Of a stretch of DNA of 64,000 nucleotides, positions 35,206 to 43,254 are shown one piece after another; positions within the stretch are counted from its first letter, which is position 1; each line of letters opens with the position of its first letter. The stretch is from contig NZ_CP018319.1 of NCBI RefSeq assembly GCF_001952935.1, positions 4,360,001 to 4,424,000 on the forward strand, in the 5' to 3' direction. The notes beneath the pieces were generated by a model, which did no database searches, was not told the DNA's origin, and worked only from the letters and a program-made list of their open reading frames with translations. The stretch is from Pseudomonas frederiksbergensis. GTDB lineage: Bacteria; Pseudomonadota; Gammaproteobacteria; Pseudomonadales; Pseudomonadaceae. The translations under genes and the position numbers were made by a program.

Positions 35206-35952
35206 TCAGGCGCCGAAACCACCATCGATGGTCAGGCTGGCACCGGTGATGTAGCCAGCTTCGGGACCGACGAGGTAGGCGACGAAGCTGGCGATTTCTT
35301 CCGCTTTGCCGTAACGACCCACCGCCATCAACGGGATCAGGCTTTCGGCGAAGTCACCGGTGGCCGGGTTCATGTCAGTGTCGACCGGGCCCGGTTGCAC
35401 GTTGTTGATGGTGATGCCGCGCGGGCCGAGGTCGCGCGCCAGGCCTTTGGTCAGGCCGACCAGCGCCGACTTGCTCATGGCGTACGGGCCTCCACCGGCG
35501 AAGGGCATGCGGTCGGCGTTGGTGCTGCCGATGTTGATGATGCGACCGCCTTCGGTCATGTGTTTGGCGGCGGCCTGGGTGGCGATGAATACACTGCGCA
35601 CGTTGATCGCGAGGGTCTGGTCGAAGTCTTCGAGTTTGAAATCTTCCAAGGGGGCAACGGCCAGTACGCCTGCGTTGTTGACCAGAATGTCCAGGCGGCC
35701 AAAGGCGTTTACGGTGGCGGTCACGGCGTCGCGAATGGCCTCGGCGTCGGCGCTGTCAGCCTTGATGGCGAGGGCTTTGCCGCCGTTACCGGTGATGCTG
35801 TGTTGCAATTCTTCGGCCTTGGCCGTGGAGCTGACGTAGGTGAAGGCCACTGTCGCGCCTTCAGCGGCCAGGCGTTTGACAATGGCGGCACCGATACCGC
35901 GGGATCCGCCTTGAATCAAAGCCACTTTGCCGCTGAGGTTCTGAGTAGTCAT
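35206..35952 (-). CDS. Short-chain dehydrogenase/reductase (3-oxoacyl reductase-like)
   Basis: A 248-residue classical SDR: nucleotide-binding GGSRGIGAAIVKRL near residues 15-28, NNAGVLA near 90, catalytic serine region NIGSTNADR, YAMSKSALVGLTKG with the YxxxK pair near 154-158, and a GASLTIDGGFGA ending. It would oxidise or reduce a hydroxy or oxo group with NADP(H); substrate unknown. The start at 35952 follows GGAG; an upstream TTG is less likely. It is divergent from the LysR gene at 36078, its likely regulator. Confidence 0.9.
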   Translation of the reverse strand: MTTQNLSGKVALIQGGSRGIGAAIVKRLAAEGATVAFTYVSSTAKAEELQHSITGNGGKALAIKADSADAEAIRDAVTATVNAFGRLDILVNNAGVLAVAPLEDFKLEDFDQTLAINVRSVFIATQAAAKHMTEGGRIINIGSTNADRMPFAGGGPYAMSKSALVGLTKGLARDLGPRGITINNVQPGPVDTDMNPATGDFAESLIPLMAVGRYGKAEEIASFVAYLVGPEAGYITGASLTIDGGFGA

Positions 35953-36014
35953 ATCGATCTCCAAAGTCCCGAGGCGAGATGTCTCGGTTGATGGAGCCTA
36001 GTATCGATTCAGTG

Positions 36015-36056
36015 TTACCAGCTGTGTAGACGGTAATTGCGATAGTCTGTGTAAAC
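36015..36056. promoter_or_regulatory. Candidate LysR binding region between SDR and LysR genes
   Basis: An inverted pair TTACC (36015-36019) / GGTAA (36032-36036) overlaps a direct repeat, CTGTGTAGAC at 36022-36031 and CTGTGTAAAC at 36047-36056, 25 bp apart. Two to three helical turns of spacing suits LysR recognition and activation sites. Binding is inferred. Confidence 0.4.
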
Positions 36057-36077
36057 CAAAAGTTTATAGTGGCGCTT

Positions 36078-37001
36078 ATGGAAACCTTCAGCAGTATCGA
36101 ATGCTTCGTGCGCAGTGCCGAGGTCGGCAGCTTCGCCGAGGCCGCACGTCGCTTGAGCCTGACCCCGGCGGCGGTGGGCAAGAGCGTCGCCAAGCTTGAA
36201 GCGCGGCTGGGTGTGCGGCTGTTTCAGCGCAGCACTCGCAGCCTGACGCTCACTGAAGCGGGTCATCGGTTTCTCGGCGAAGTGAGTTCCAGTCTTCACA
36301 CGATCCAGAATGCCGTGGCCAATCTGGCCAGCGCCGAGGGGCTACCCGCGGGGACGTTGAAGGTCAGCATGGGCACGGTGTTCGGGCGTTTGTACATCGT
36401 GCCGTTGCTCGGGGAGTTTCTGCGGCGCTTTCCGGCGATCAACCCGGACTGGCATTTCGATAACCGTCAGGTCGATTTGATCGCTCAGGGTTTCGATGCG
36501 GCGATTGGTGGGGGATTCGAGCTGCCGCAGGGGGTAGTGGCGCGCAAGCTGACACCGGCCCATCGGGTGTTGGTCGCGTCAGCCGACTATCTTGCAGGGC
36601 GTGAGGTGATTGCCGAGCCCGATAATCTCAAACATCACGATGGCATCCTGATTCGATCGCCACAGACGGGTCGTGTGCGTTCCTGGCAATTGACCAGTCG
36701 CACCCAGCAACACAGCCCGCTGACGCTCAAGGCGCGGATGACCATGAGCGATTCGGAGGCAGCCTGCGCCACCGCCGTCCAAGGGTTGGGCATTGCGCTG
36801 GTGAGCATGCCGTTTGCCGTGGGCTATCTGGAGGCCGGGACCTTGCAGCGGGTGCTGCCGGAATGGTTTGTCGATGATGGCAACATTTCCATTTATTACG
36901 CTGAACACAAACTGCTGCCGGGCAAGACCCGGGCGTTTGTGGATTTCATCATTGAGCAGTTTGCGGAGCAGGGGCTGGGGCAGCGTTTTAGTGCGCTCTG
37001 A
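36078..37001 (+). CDS. LysR-family transcriptional regulator
   Basis: A 307-residue LysR protein: winged HTH at residues 1-60 (METFSSIECFVRSAEVGSF, LEARLGVRLFQRSTRSLTLT) and an effector domain from about 90 to 295. The ATG at 36078 is chosen; a GTG three codons earlier is possible. Divergent from the SDR gene with possible operator repeats in the 125-bp gap. REP sequences follow its stop. Confidence 0.88.
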   Translation: METFSSIECFVRSAEVGSFAEAARRLSLTPAAVGKSVAKLEARLGVRLFQRSTRSLTLTEAGHRFLGEVSSSLHTIQNAVANLASAEGLPAGTLKVSMGTVFGRLYIVPLLGEFLRRFPAINPDWHFDNRQVDLIAQGFDAAIGGGFELPQGVVARKLTPAHRVLVASADYLAGREVIAEPDNLKHHDGILIRSPQTGRVRSWQLTSRTQQHSPLTLKARMTMSDSEAACATAVQGLGIALVSMPFAVGYLEAGTLQRVLPEWFVDDGNISIYYAEHKLLPGKTRAFVDFIIEQFAEQGLGQRFSAL

Positions 37002-37023
37002 GTCAGGCTCAAAACCGAGGCGC

Positions 37024-37120
37024 GGCCATCGCGGGCAAGCCACGCTCCCACAAGATCTGCGTCGTTTACATTATTGAGATACGACACAGAACCTGTGGGA
37101 GCGTGGCTTGCCCGCGAAGA
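37024..37120. repeat. REP pair (BIME)
   Basis: Two inverted REP units: GCGGGCAAGCCACGCTCCCACA and its counterpart TGTGGGAGCGTGGCTTGCCCGC, separated by about 45 bp, between convergent genes. Same family as the repeats at 39918, 48229, 49538, 53557, 57656 and 61155. Confidence 0.85.
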
Positions 37121-37133
37121 ACGATAACGCGGT

Positions 37134-37862
37134 CTACTGCCCGAAACGCCCGGGCCAGCCAATAATTTTCTTCGGTCGCGGCGTCGCATAGGTCCGCACC
37201 TTGGACGTCGACAATCCCAACCGCACCAACGACTCGGCAATCGTCACCGCCGCCGTCACACCATCCACCACCGGTACGCCAGTGCGCCGGCGAATCTGTT
37301 CATCCAGCCCGGCCATGCCGCCGCAGCCCAGGCAAATCACCTCGGCCTTGTCTTCAAGCACGGCCAGTTCCGCCTGACGAATAATCGCCTCCAGCGCACG
37401 CTCAGGATCGGATTCCAGTTCCAGCACCGCCAAACCGCTGGCCCGCACCGACGCGCAACGGTCCCAGAGTCCGGACAGTTTGAGGCGGTCCTCGATCAGC
37501 GGCACAGTGCGGTCCAGCGTGGTGACCACCGAGTAGGCATGGCCGAGGAACATGGCAGTGCTGGCCGCCGCATCGGTGATGTCCACCACCGGCACGTTGA
37601 GCAACTCCTGCAAACCCTCGCGGCCGTGCTCGCCGTAACCGGCCTGGATTACGGCGTCGAAGGGTTGGTCGTAGGACATTACCCGGTCCATCACCGCGAT
37701 GGCGGCCAGATAACTTTCGAAATTGCCTTCGATGGAGTCAGCACCGAAGTAGGGCGTCAGGCCGATGATTTCCGTGCCCGGCGCGGCCACGGACTGAGCC
37801 GAACGCGCGATGGCCTGGGTGATGGATTCGGTGGTGTTGACGTTGACCACGAGAATTCGCAT
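37134..37862 (-). CDS. Asp/Glu/hydantoin-racemase-superfamily enzyme lacking the first catalytic cysteine
   Basis: A 242-residue protein of the racemase superfamily. It starts like hydantoin racemases (MRILVVNVNTTESITQAI) and keeps the second active-site cysteine in CLGCGGM (Cys180). The position normally holding the first cysteine reads QAGYGEHG, with Gly75. Hydantoin, Asp and Glu racemases need two cysteines; arylmalonate decarboxylase is the known relative with Gly and one Cys. So the enzyme may be a decarboxylase or isomerase rather than a racemase. AAGGA precedes the ATG. It lies 56 bp after the NCS1 permease on the same strand, suggesting that its substrate is imported by that permease. 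Confidence 0.78.
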   Translation of the reverse strand: MRILVVNVNTTESITQAIARSAQSVAAPGTEIIGLTPYFGADSIEGNFESYLAAIAVMDRVMSYDQPFDAVIQAGYGEHGREGLQELLNVPVVDITDAAASTAMFLGHAYSVVTTLDRTVPLIEDRLKLSGLWDRCASVRASGLAVLELESDPERALEAIIRQAELAVLEDKAEVICLGCGGMAGLDEQIRRRTGVPVVDGVTAAVTIAESLVRLGLSTSKVRTYATPRPKKIIGWPGRFGQ

Positions 37863-37918
37863 GGGAAGTCCTTATAGCGGGTGGTTCTGCGGCCCGACGG
37901 TGCCGGGCCGCCAAGGGA

Positions 37919-39460
37919 TTAATGGCTGACGTTATCGACGGCGATGGCTTCGCCGCTGACGTCGGCGTAATGGGGCTGCCGTTTGGCGATGATCAGGTAG
38001 AGCATTCCGGCAATCCCGGCACCGATCAGCCAGGAGAAAGGCGATACGCTGTCGAAGCCGGGTACCAGCGCCAGGACAATGGCGATCAGCGCGGCAGGAA
38101 TGAACGCCGCGACGGCGCGTAAATTGACTCCCCGGCTGTAGTAATAAGGACCGTTGGGGTCTTCGCTGTACAACTGCGGCACGTTGACCTGACCTTTTCG
38201 TACGAGCCAGTAGTCAACCATGATCACCCCGTACAACGGGCCGAGCAGGGCGCCAAGGCCGGACAGGAAATACACGATCACCAGCGGACTGTTGTAGAGA
38301 TTCCACGGCAGGATCAGCACCGCGATGGTTGCGCTGATCAGCCCGGCGCGGCGGAACGTCAGGTATTTGGGCGCCAGGTTGCTCAGCACGAAGGCCGGGG
38401 CGACGAAGTTGGCCATGATGTTCACCGCCACGGTGACGATCAGGAACGCCAGGCAACCGAGCACCAGAAAGAAGGTGTCGGGAATCGAGGCGATGATCTC
38501 GGTCGGGCTTTCAATGATCCGGCCATTGATCTGAAATTGCGCACCGCAGAGCAGGACGGTGATGCTGGCGAACACCAGGATATTCACCGGCAGGCCCCAG
38601 AAATTACCGACCTTGATGGTCTTGCGGCACGGCGAAGAACGGGCGAAGTCGCAGAAATTGAGGATCAGCGTGCCGTAGATCGACAGCCACAACGCGCCAC
38701 CGGCAAAGATGTTGCGCCACATCTCGCCGCCGGTCAGTGGTTCGCGGATCGACCAGGCGATGGTCGCGTTGGCCTGAAAGTACATCCACGCGGCGAGGGC
38801 GGCGACGGTCAGCAGAATCACTGGCCCGGCGAATGCTTCGTAGCGCCGCACCATTTCCATGCCATAGGCAAGAATCACCAGTTGCACGAACCAGATCGCC
38901 ACGAAACACACCCAGCCCAGGCTCGATAGGCCGAGGATCGAGTTGTGGTCGTAGTCGGCGAAGCCTGGATGAATGGCGGTCAGCAGTACCCGAAAGACCA
39001 CCGAGGCCAGGTACGTCTGAATCCCGAACCAGGCGATGGCGATAACGGCACGGATCAATGCAGGAATCTGTGCCCCGTGAATGCCGAAACTGATCCGGCT
39101 GATGACAGGAAACGGCACGCCGGTCTTCTGTCCCATGTAGCCGGAGAGGTTCATGAAGCAATACACCAGCGCCGCGCCGATCCCCAGGGACAGCAGGATT
39201 TGCCAGCCGCCCAGTCCGAGGGCGTACAGCCCGATGGCGAATGAGTAATTGGCGATGTTGTGAACGTCGTTGGTCCACAGGGCGAAGATGCTGTAGCGGC
39301 CCCAGCGTCGACCTTCGGCCTTGGTCGGCGCCAGGTCCTGGTTGTGCAGGCGAGGGCTGAGTACGACGGGTTCTTGAATCGTTTGGTCGTGAGGGGGTGA
39401 AGCGGGTGGGAAAGAGGGAAGATCCAGCGCGATGTTGTTGTTGGAGAGGCTAGTACGCAT
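37919..39460 (-). CDS. NCS1-family nucleobase/hydantoin:cation symporter
   Basis: A 513-residue membrane protein with about twelve hydrophobic helices and NCS1 signatures: RRWGRYSIFALWTNDVHNIA before helix 1, GVPFPVISRISFGIHGAQIP and a central FCDFARSSP loop. NCS1 carriers import uracil, allantoin, hydantoins, cytosine or thiamine with Na+ or H+. The ATG at 39460 is chosen; longer in-frame starts to 39544 add a polar extension. Pairing with the racemase-family gene points to a hydantoin, allantoin or malonate-like compound, but this is inference. Confidence 0.86.
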   Translation of the reverse strand: MRTSLSNNNIALDLPSFPPASPPHDQTIQEPVVLSPRLHNQDLAPTKAEGRRWGRYSIFALWTNDVHNIANYSFAIGLYALGLGGWQILLSLGIGAALVYCFMNLSGYMGQKTGVPFPVISRISFGIHGAQIPALIRAVIAIAWFGIQTYLASVVFRVLLTAIHPGFADYDHNSILGLSSLGWVCFVAIWFVQLVILAYGMEMVRRYEAFAGPVILLTVAALAAWMYFQANATIAWSIREPLTGGEMWRNIFAGGALWLSIYGTLILNFCDFARSSPCRKTIKVGNFWGLPVNILVFASITVLLCGAQFQINGRIIESPTEIIASIPDTFFLVLGCLAFLIVTVAVNIMANFVAPAFVLSNLAPKYLTFRRAGLISATIAVLILPWNLYNSPLVIVYFLSGLGALLGPLYGVIMVDYWLVRKGQVNVPQLYSEDPNGPYYYSRGVNLRAVAAFIPAALIAIVLALVPGFDSVSPFSWLIGAGIAGMLYLIIAKRQPHYADVSGEAIAVDNVSH

Positions 39461-39625
39461 TCCGGCAGGCTCCGAGCTTGGCGTCGCGATGACTGTGCAT
39501 GAGCGTTGGCTCGACAAATCTTCGTCGCGGGCAGTCAGCATCATTGGTTACGGGGCATCTGCAGCCTGTACGGGATAGGGCGCTTCAGGCTTGCGGATCT
39601 AAAGTGTGTGTATGTTTTGAAATGA

Positions 39626-39635
39626 TTGTATACAA
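39626..39635. promoter_or_regulatory. Candidate GntR-type operator upstream of the NCS1 gene
   Basis: TTGTATACAA is a perfect 10-bp palindrome 166 bp upstream of the NCS1 start. GntR/FadR-like regulators favour T-rich, A-rich half sites of this size. No regulator gene is adjacent. Confidence 0.4.
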
Positions 39636-39917
39636 AACATGTATGCACTTAAGCCAGATCCATGCCAGTCAGCGATCTATGAATTTCGGCGCTAATTTCG
39701 TTTTGTTATCAGTAGGCGATAAGTGACTGAAATAAAGGCGATATAAATTGACTGTTTGAACAGGTATTTATTTTTCAGTGGGATTTGCAGGAAATGTCGA
39801 CTGAGGAAGTCAGGGCAGGGGCGTGTAACTTTTTGGGGCGCTGAAATGAAAAGTGCACACACAAATGGCACCTATGGTGACATTCCTGTGTACACATTTT
39901 TGGAGTCGATCATAGAA

Positions 39918-40010
39918 CCTGTGGGAGCGGGCTTGCTCGCGAAAGCGGACTGACATTCAACATAGATGTCGAATGTGGAGGCCTCTTCGCGAGCAAGCCC
40001 GCTCCCACAT
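39918..40010. repeat. REP pair (BIME)
   Basis: Inverted units CTGTGGGAGCGGGCTTGCTC and its counterpart, with a spacer containing GACATTCAACATAGATGTCGAATG. It lies just after the cysH stop. Confidence 0.85.
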
Positions 40011-40033
40011 TTGGATCTGACAAGACCGAGAGG

Positions 40034-40774
40034 TTATTCCTTGGATTTGCTGATGATATTGCCCGCATGCAACCCGCATTCTTTCTGCGTCGCTTCTTCC
40101 CACCACCAACGACCTTCGCGCTCGTGCTGGTTCGGTAACACCGGGCGGGTGCAGGGCTCGCAGCCGATGCTGATGAACCCGCGTTCATGCAGGCTGTTGT
40201 ACGGCAGCTCCAGCATGCGGATGTAGCCCCAGATCTCTTCACTGGTCATTTGTGCCAGCGGGTTGAATTTGTACAAGGTGCGTTCCGGGGTGGAGAACGC
40301 TGTGTCGATTTCCAGCACCGCGACGGCGCTGCGAGTTCCAGGACTCTGATCCCGACGCTGCCCGGTGGCCCAGGCCGTCACTCCCGAGAGCTTGCGACGT
40401 AGCGGCTCGATCTTGCGGATGCCGCAGCATTCGCCATGGCCGTCCTTGTAGAAACTGAACAGGCCTTTTTCCTTCACGAAGGGTTCGAGCTTGGTGTAGT
40501 CCGGCGACACCAGTTCGATGTCGATCTTGTAGTGCTCGCGCACCTGATCGATGAAGCGATAGGTCTCGGGGTGCAGACGGCCAGTGTCGAGGCTGAACAC
40601 TTTGACGTTCTTGTTCAGCTTCCAGGCCATGTCTACCAGCACCACGTCTTCGGCGCCGCTGAAAGATATCCACAGGTCATCGCCAAACTCGGCGAACGCG
40701 AGTTTCAGGATGTCCTGGGCGGATTTGTTGGCATAGGTCGTGGCGAGTTCCACGACGTCGAACGTTGGGCTCAT
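40034..40774 (-). CDS. cysH: Adenylyl-sulfate (APS) reductase, 4Fe-4S type
   Basis: A 246-residue reductase of assimilatory sulfate reduction: reduces APS (or PAPS) to sulfite with thioredoxin. It carries the four cysteines of the 4Fe-4S cluster, CC at 116-117 and CEPC at 205/208, which mark the APS-specific type, and the catalytic cysteine in ECGLH at 233. The P-loop-like SFSGAEDVVL is at residues 37-46 and LDTGRLHPETY follows. Length is normal for pseudomonads. It is divergent from thrH, and a REP pair lies downstream. Confidence 0.95.
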   Translation of the reverse strand: MSPTFDVVELATTYANKSAQDILKLAFAEFGDDLWISFSGAEDVVLVDMAWKLNKNVKVFSLDTGRLHPETYRFIDQVREHYKIDIELVSPDYTKLEPFVKEKGLFSFYKDGHGECCGIRKIEPLRRKLSGVTAWATGQRRDQSPGTRSAVAVLEIDTAFSTPERTLYKFNPLAQMTSEEIWGYIRMLELPYNSLHERGFISIGCEPCTRPVLPNQHEREGRWWWEEATQKECGLHAGNIISKSKE

Positions 40775-40947
40775 CAGGGCGGCTTCCTACAGGTCGGTGG
40801 CGCTGGGCGCTCTATATGGGGCTGATGGTAACAAAATCCTGCGGCCGCTGGCGCGCCCTCTGCGTTGCGCAGGCTTGCTTGAATCGCTAGAGTTCGGCAG
40901 TCCTTTTGCTCGCTCGACTCAATAATCAATACAAATGGGAGTGTCTT

Positions 40948-41565
40948 GTGGAAATTGCCTGTCTGGATCTTGAAGGTGTATTGGTCCCGGAAATCTGGAT
41001 CGCCTTCGCCGAAAAAACCGGGATCGAGTCCCTCAGGGCCACCACCCGGGACATCCCCGACTACGACGTGCTGATGAAGCAGCGTCTGCGGATTCTCGAC
41101 GAGCACGGCTTGAAACTCTCCGACATCCAGGAAGTGATTGCCACGCTCCAGCCGCTGGACGGCGCCATCGAGTTCGTCAACTGGCTGCGTGAGCGCTTTC
41201 AGGTGGTGATTCTGTCGGACACGTTCTACGAGTTCTCCCAGCCGCTGATGCGTCAACTGGGCTTCCCGACCTTGCTCTGCCATCGTCTGATTACGGACGA
41301 TTCCGGTCGGGTGACGAGCTATCAATTGCGTCAGAAAGATCCCAAGCGCCAGTCGGTTTTGGCCTTCAAGAGCCTTTACTACCGGGTGATCGCGGCGGGG
41401 GATTCCTACAACGACACCACGATGCTGGGCGAGGCGGATGCGGGAATTCTGTTCCATGCGCCGGACAATGTGATTCGCGAGTTTCCGCAGTTCCCGGCGG
41501 TGCACAGTTTTGAGGAGCTGAAGCAGGAATTCATCAAGGCTTCCAACCGGGCTTTGAGTTTGTAA
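40948..41565 (+). CDS. thrH: Bifunctional phosphoserine phosphatase/homoserine phosphotransferase ThrH
   Basis: A 205-residue HAD protein matching ThrH: motif I CLDLEGVLVPEIW, SDTFYEFSQPLMRQLGFP around motif II and AAGDSYNDTTMLGEAD as motif IV. ThrH dephosphorylates phosphoserine and can transfer the phosphate to homoserine, linking serine and threonine metabolism. The start is GTG at 40948, preceded by GGGAGTG; this gives the exact family length. It is divergent from cysH, a standard Pseudomonas neighbourhood. Confidence 0.93.
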   Translation: MEIACLDLEGVLVPEIWIAFAEKTGIESLRATTRDIPDYDVLMKQRLRILDEHGLKLSDIQEVIATLQPLDGAIEFVNWLRERFQVVILSDTFYEFSQPLMRQLGFPTLLCHRLITDDSGRVTSYQLRQKDPKRQSVLAFKSLYYRVIAAGDSYNDTTMLGEADAGILFHAPDNVIREFPQFPAVHSFEELKQEFIKASNRALSL

Positions 41566-41582
41566 CTACCGTAGTTGACGGT

Positions 41583-41687
41583 GATCGTTCCCACGCTCCG
41601 CGTGGGAATGCAGCCCGGGACGCTCCGCGTCCCAAAGCGGACGCGGAGCGTCCATTGAGGCATTCCCACGCAGAGCGTGGGAACGAT
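41583..41687. repeat. Long imperfect palindromic repeat, copy 1 of 2
   Basis: A 105-bp element starting GATCGTTCCCACGCTCCGCG and ending GCGTGGGAACGATT, with two internal hairpins. A close copy lies at 43138-43242 on the other side of pabB. It is a REP-related family distinct from the GCGGGCTTGCTCGCG type. Confidence 0.8.
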
Positions 41688-41698
41688 TAAGTGTGGTG

Positions 41699-43036
41699 TC
41701 AGAGGTTTTGCAGGGTATCGAGCAGGACTTTCACCTTGGTAATCGATTCCTGATATTCGGCCTGCCACTCCGAGTCCGCGACGATCCCGCCACCGCCCCA
41801 GCAACACACCTGCCCATCTTTCACCAACAAGCTGCGAATCGCGATCGAACTGTCCATCTCGCCGCGCACGTCCAGATAGAGCAATGACCCGCAGTACAGC
41901 CCACGACGCGTGGGCTCCAGTTCGTCGATGATTTGCATCGCGCGAATTTTCGGTGCGCCGGTAATCGAGCCGCCCGGGAAGCTGCCAGCGATCAGGTCCA
42001 AGGCGTCCCGGTCATCCGCCAGCTCACCGGTTACGCTGCTCACCAAGTGATGCACGTTCGGGTAGCTTTCCAGGCTGAACAACTCCGGCACCCGCACCGA
42101 CCCGATACGGCAAGTCCGGCCGAGGTCATTGCGCAGCAGGTCGACGATCATCAGGTTTTCCGCGCGGTCCTTGGGGCTGGCCAGCAGTTCGGCGGCGTTC
42201 GCCGCATCTTCGGCAGCGGTCAGTCCGCGAGGGCGGGTGCCTTTGATCGGGCGGGTTTCCACATGGCGTTCGCTGACTTTGACGAAGCGTTCTGGCGACA
42301 GGCTCAGTACCGCACCGCCGTCGGGCAAACTTTGGAAACCGGAAAACGGCGTCGGGCACGCCGCCCGCAGCGCGCAATACGCCGCCCATGGATCGCCCTG
42401 GCACTGCGCGCGGAAACGCTGGGCGAAGTTGACCTGGTAACAGTCGCCGGCCTGGATGTACTGCTGAATGCGTTCTAGCGCGTGGCGATATTCGTCAGCG
42501 CTCAGGTCGGCCTTCATCGGCGCTTTCAACGTGAAAGGCTCGACCGCTTCAACCGACAGCTCACTGAATAGCGTGATCAGACGCTGACGTTCGCTGTCGA
42601 TCAGCGACGGGTGGAAAACCAACTGACTTGTATTCAGTTGGTGATCGGTGATCAGTGCCCAGTCATACAGCCCGAAACGTGCGTCGGGTAGTTGCAGATC
42701 GTCCTGCGCCTGACTCGGCAGGTTTTCCAAACGCCGGCCGAAGTCGTAGCTCAGGTAACCGATCAGGCCGCCAGCGAAGGGCAAATCGTAAGGAACAGCC
42801 GCTTCACCGAGTCGTGTCAGATTGTCGCGAAGGCGTTGCAGGAAATCGCTGCCACTTTCGTCAGGCAATACCGCTATTTGCTCCAGCGGCCAGGCACTGA
42901 GCAAGTCATAACGTCCACGCTCGGCACTCGGCCGGCCACTGTCGAGCAGCACGGCACCGGGGGCGTGACGAATCGCCGCGAAGTACTCGGCGGGGTTGGC
43001 GCAATAGGGCAGCGGGTGTACGGAACAGGTCAACAT
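41699..43036 (-). CDS. pabB: Aminodeoxychorismate synthase component I
   Basis: A 445-residue chorismate-utilising enzyme. The N-terminal third is the regulatory domain (GAVLLDSGRPSAERGRYDLL); the catalytic C-terminal domain has YQVNFAQRF, IKGTRPRG, DLLRNDLGRTCRIGSV and PGGSITGAPK. The KGTRPR lysine is the PabB-type active-site lysine, setting it apart from anthranilate synthase. With a glutaminase subunit it makes aminodeoxychorismate for folate. The gene sits between two copies of a 105-bp palindromic repeat and has no operon partner here. Confidence 0.92.
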   Translation of the reverse strand: MLTCSVHPLPYCANPAEYFAAIRHAPGAVLLDSGRPSAERGRYDLLSAWPLEQIAVLPDESGSDFLQRLRDNLTRLGEAAVPYDLPFAGGLIGYLSYDFGRRLENLPSQAQDDLQLPDARFGLYDWALITDHQLNTSQLVFHPSLIDSERQRLITLFSELSVEAVEPFTLKAPMKADLSADEYRHALERIQQYIQAGDCYQVNFAQRFRAQCQGDPWAAYCALRAACPTPFSGFQSLPDGGAVLSLSPERFVKVSERHVETRPIKGTRPRGLTAAEDAANAAELLASPKDRAENLMIVDLLRNDLGRTCRIGSVRVPELFSLESYPNVHHLVSSVTGELADDRDALDLIAGSFPGGSITGAPKIRAMQIIDELEPTRRGLYCGSLLYLDVRGEMDSSIAIRSLLVKDGQVCCWGGGGIVADSEWQAEYQESITKVKVLLDTLQNL

Positions 43037-43137
43037 GGGCGGGGCAGATCAGCCATCGAGGCGGGGTGGCGATTGTAGTCTCCTCGGGGAATTGCTCCTA
43101 GAGGGGATGTCGGGGATTGCTAGATAGAAGGCTGTTT

Positions 43138-43242
43138 GATCGTTCCCACGCTCTGCGTGGGAATGCATCCCGTGACGCTCCGCGTCACAGGCGGACGCAG
43201 AGCGTCCGTGGCGGCATTTCCACGCGGAGCGTGGGAACGATC
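43138..43242. repeat. Long imperfect palindromic repeat, copy 2 of 2
   Basis: A 105-bp element closely matching that at 41583-41687, from GATCGTTCCCACGCTCTGCG to GTGGGAACGATC. The two copies flank pabB. Confidence 0.8.
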
Positions 43243-43254
43243 GATGTAAGGGTT

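Larger units (their letters stand above)
39461..40033. other. Gap upstream of the NCS1 operon with palindromes and a REP pair
   Basis: No gene is supported in 573 bp. It contains the palindrome TTGTATACAA (39626-39635), a second palindrome TGTGTACACA (39887-39896) and a REP pair at 39918-40010. An open frame at 39756-39953 ends inside REP sequence and is rejected. Confidence 0.6.

Noticed and set aside
37134..37862. Confident naming as hydantoin racemase (hyuE)
   Set aside because: The first catalytic cysteine is replaced by Gly, so the racemase reaction cannot be assumed.
39756..39953. Small open frame upstream of cysH
   Set aside because: It ends inside a REP unit (EPVGAGLLAKAD is the translation typical of REP sequence) and lacks a ribosome-binding site.
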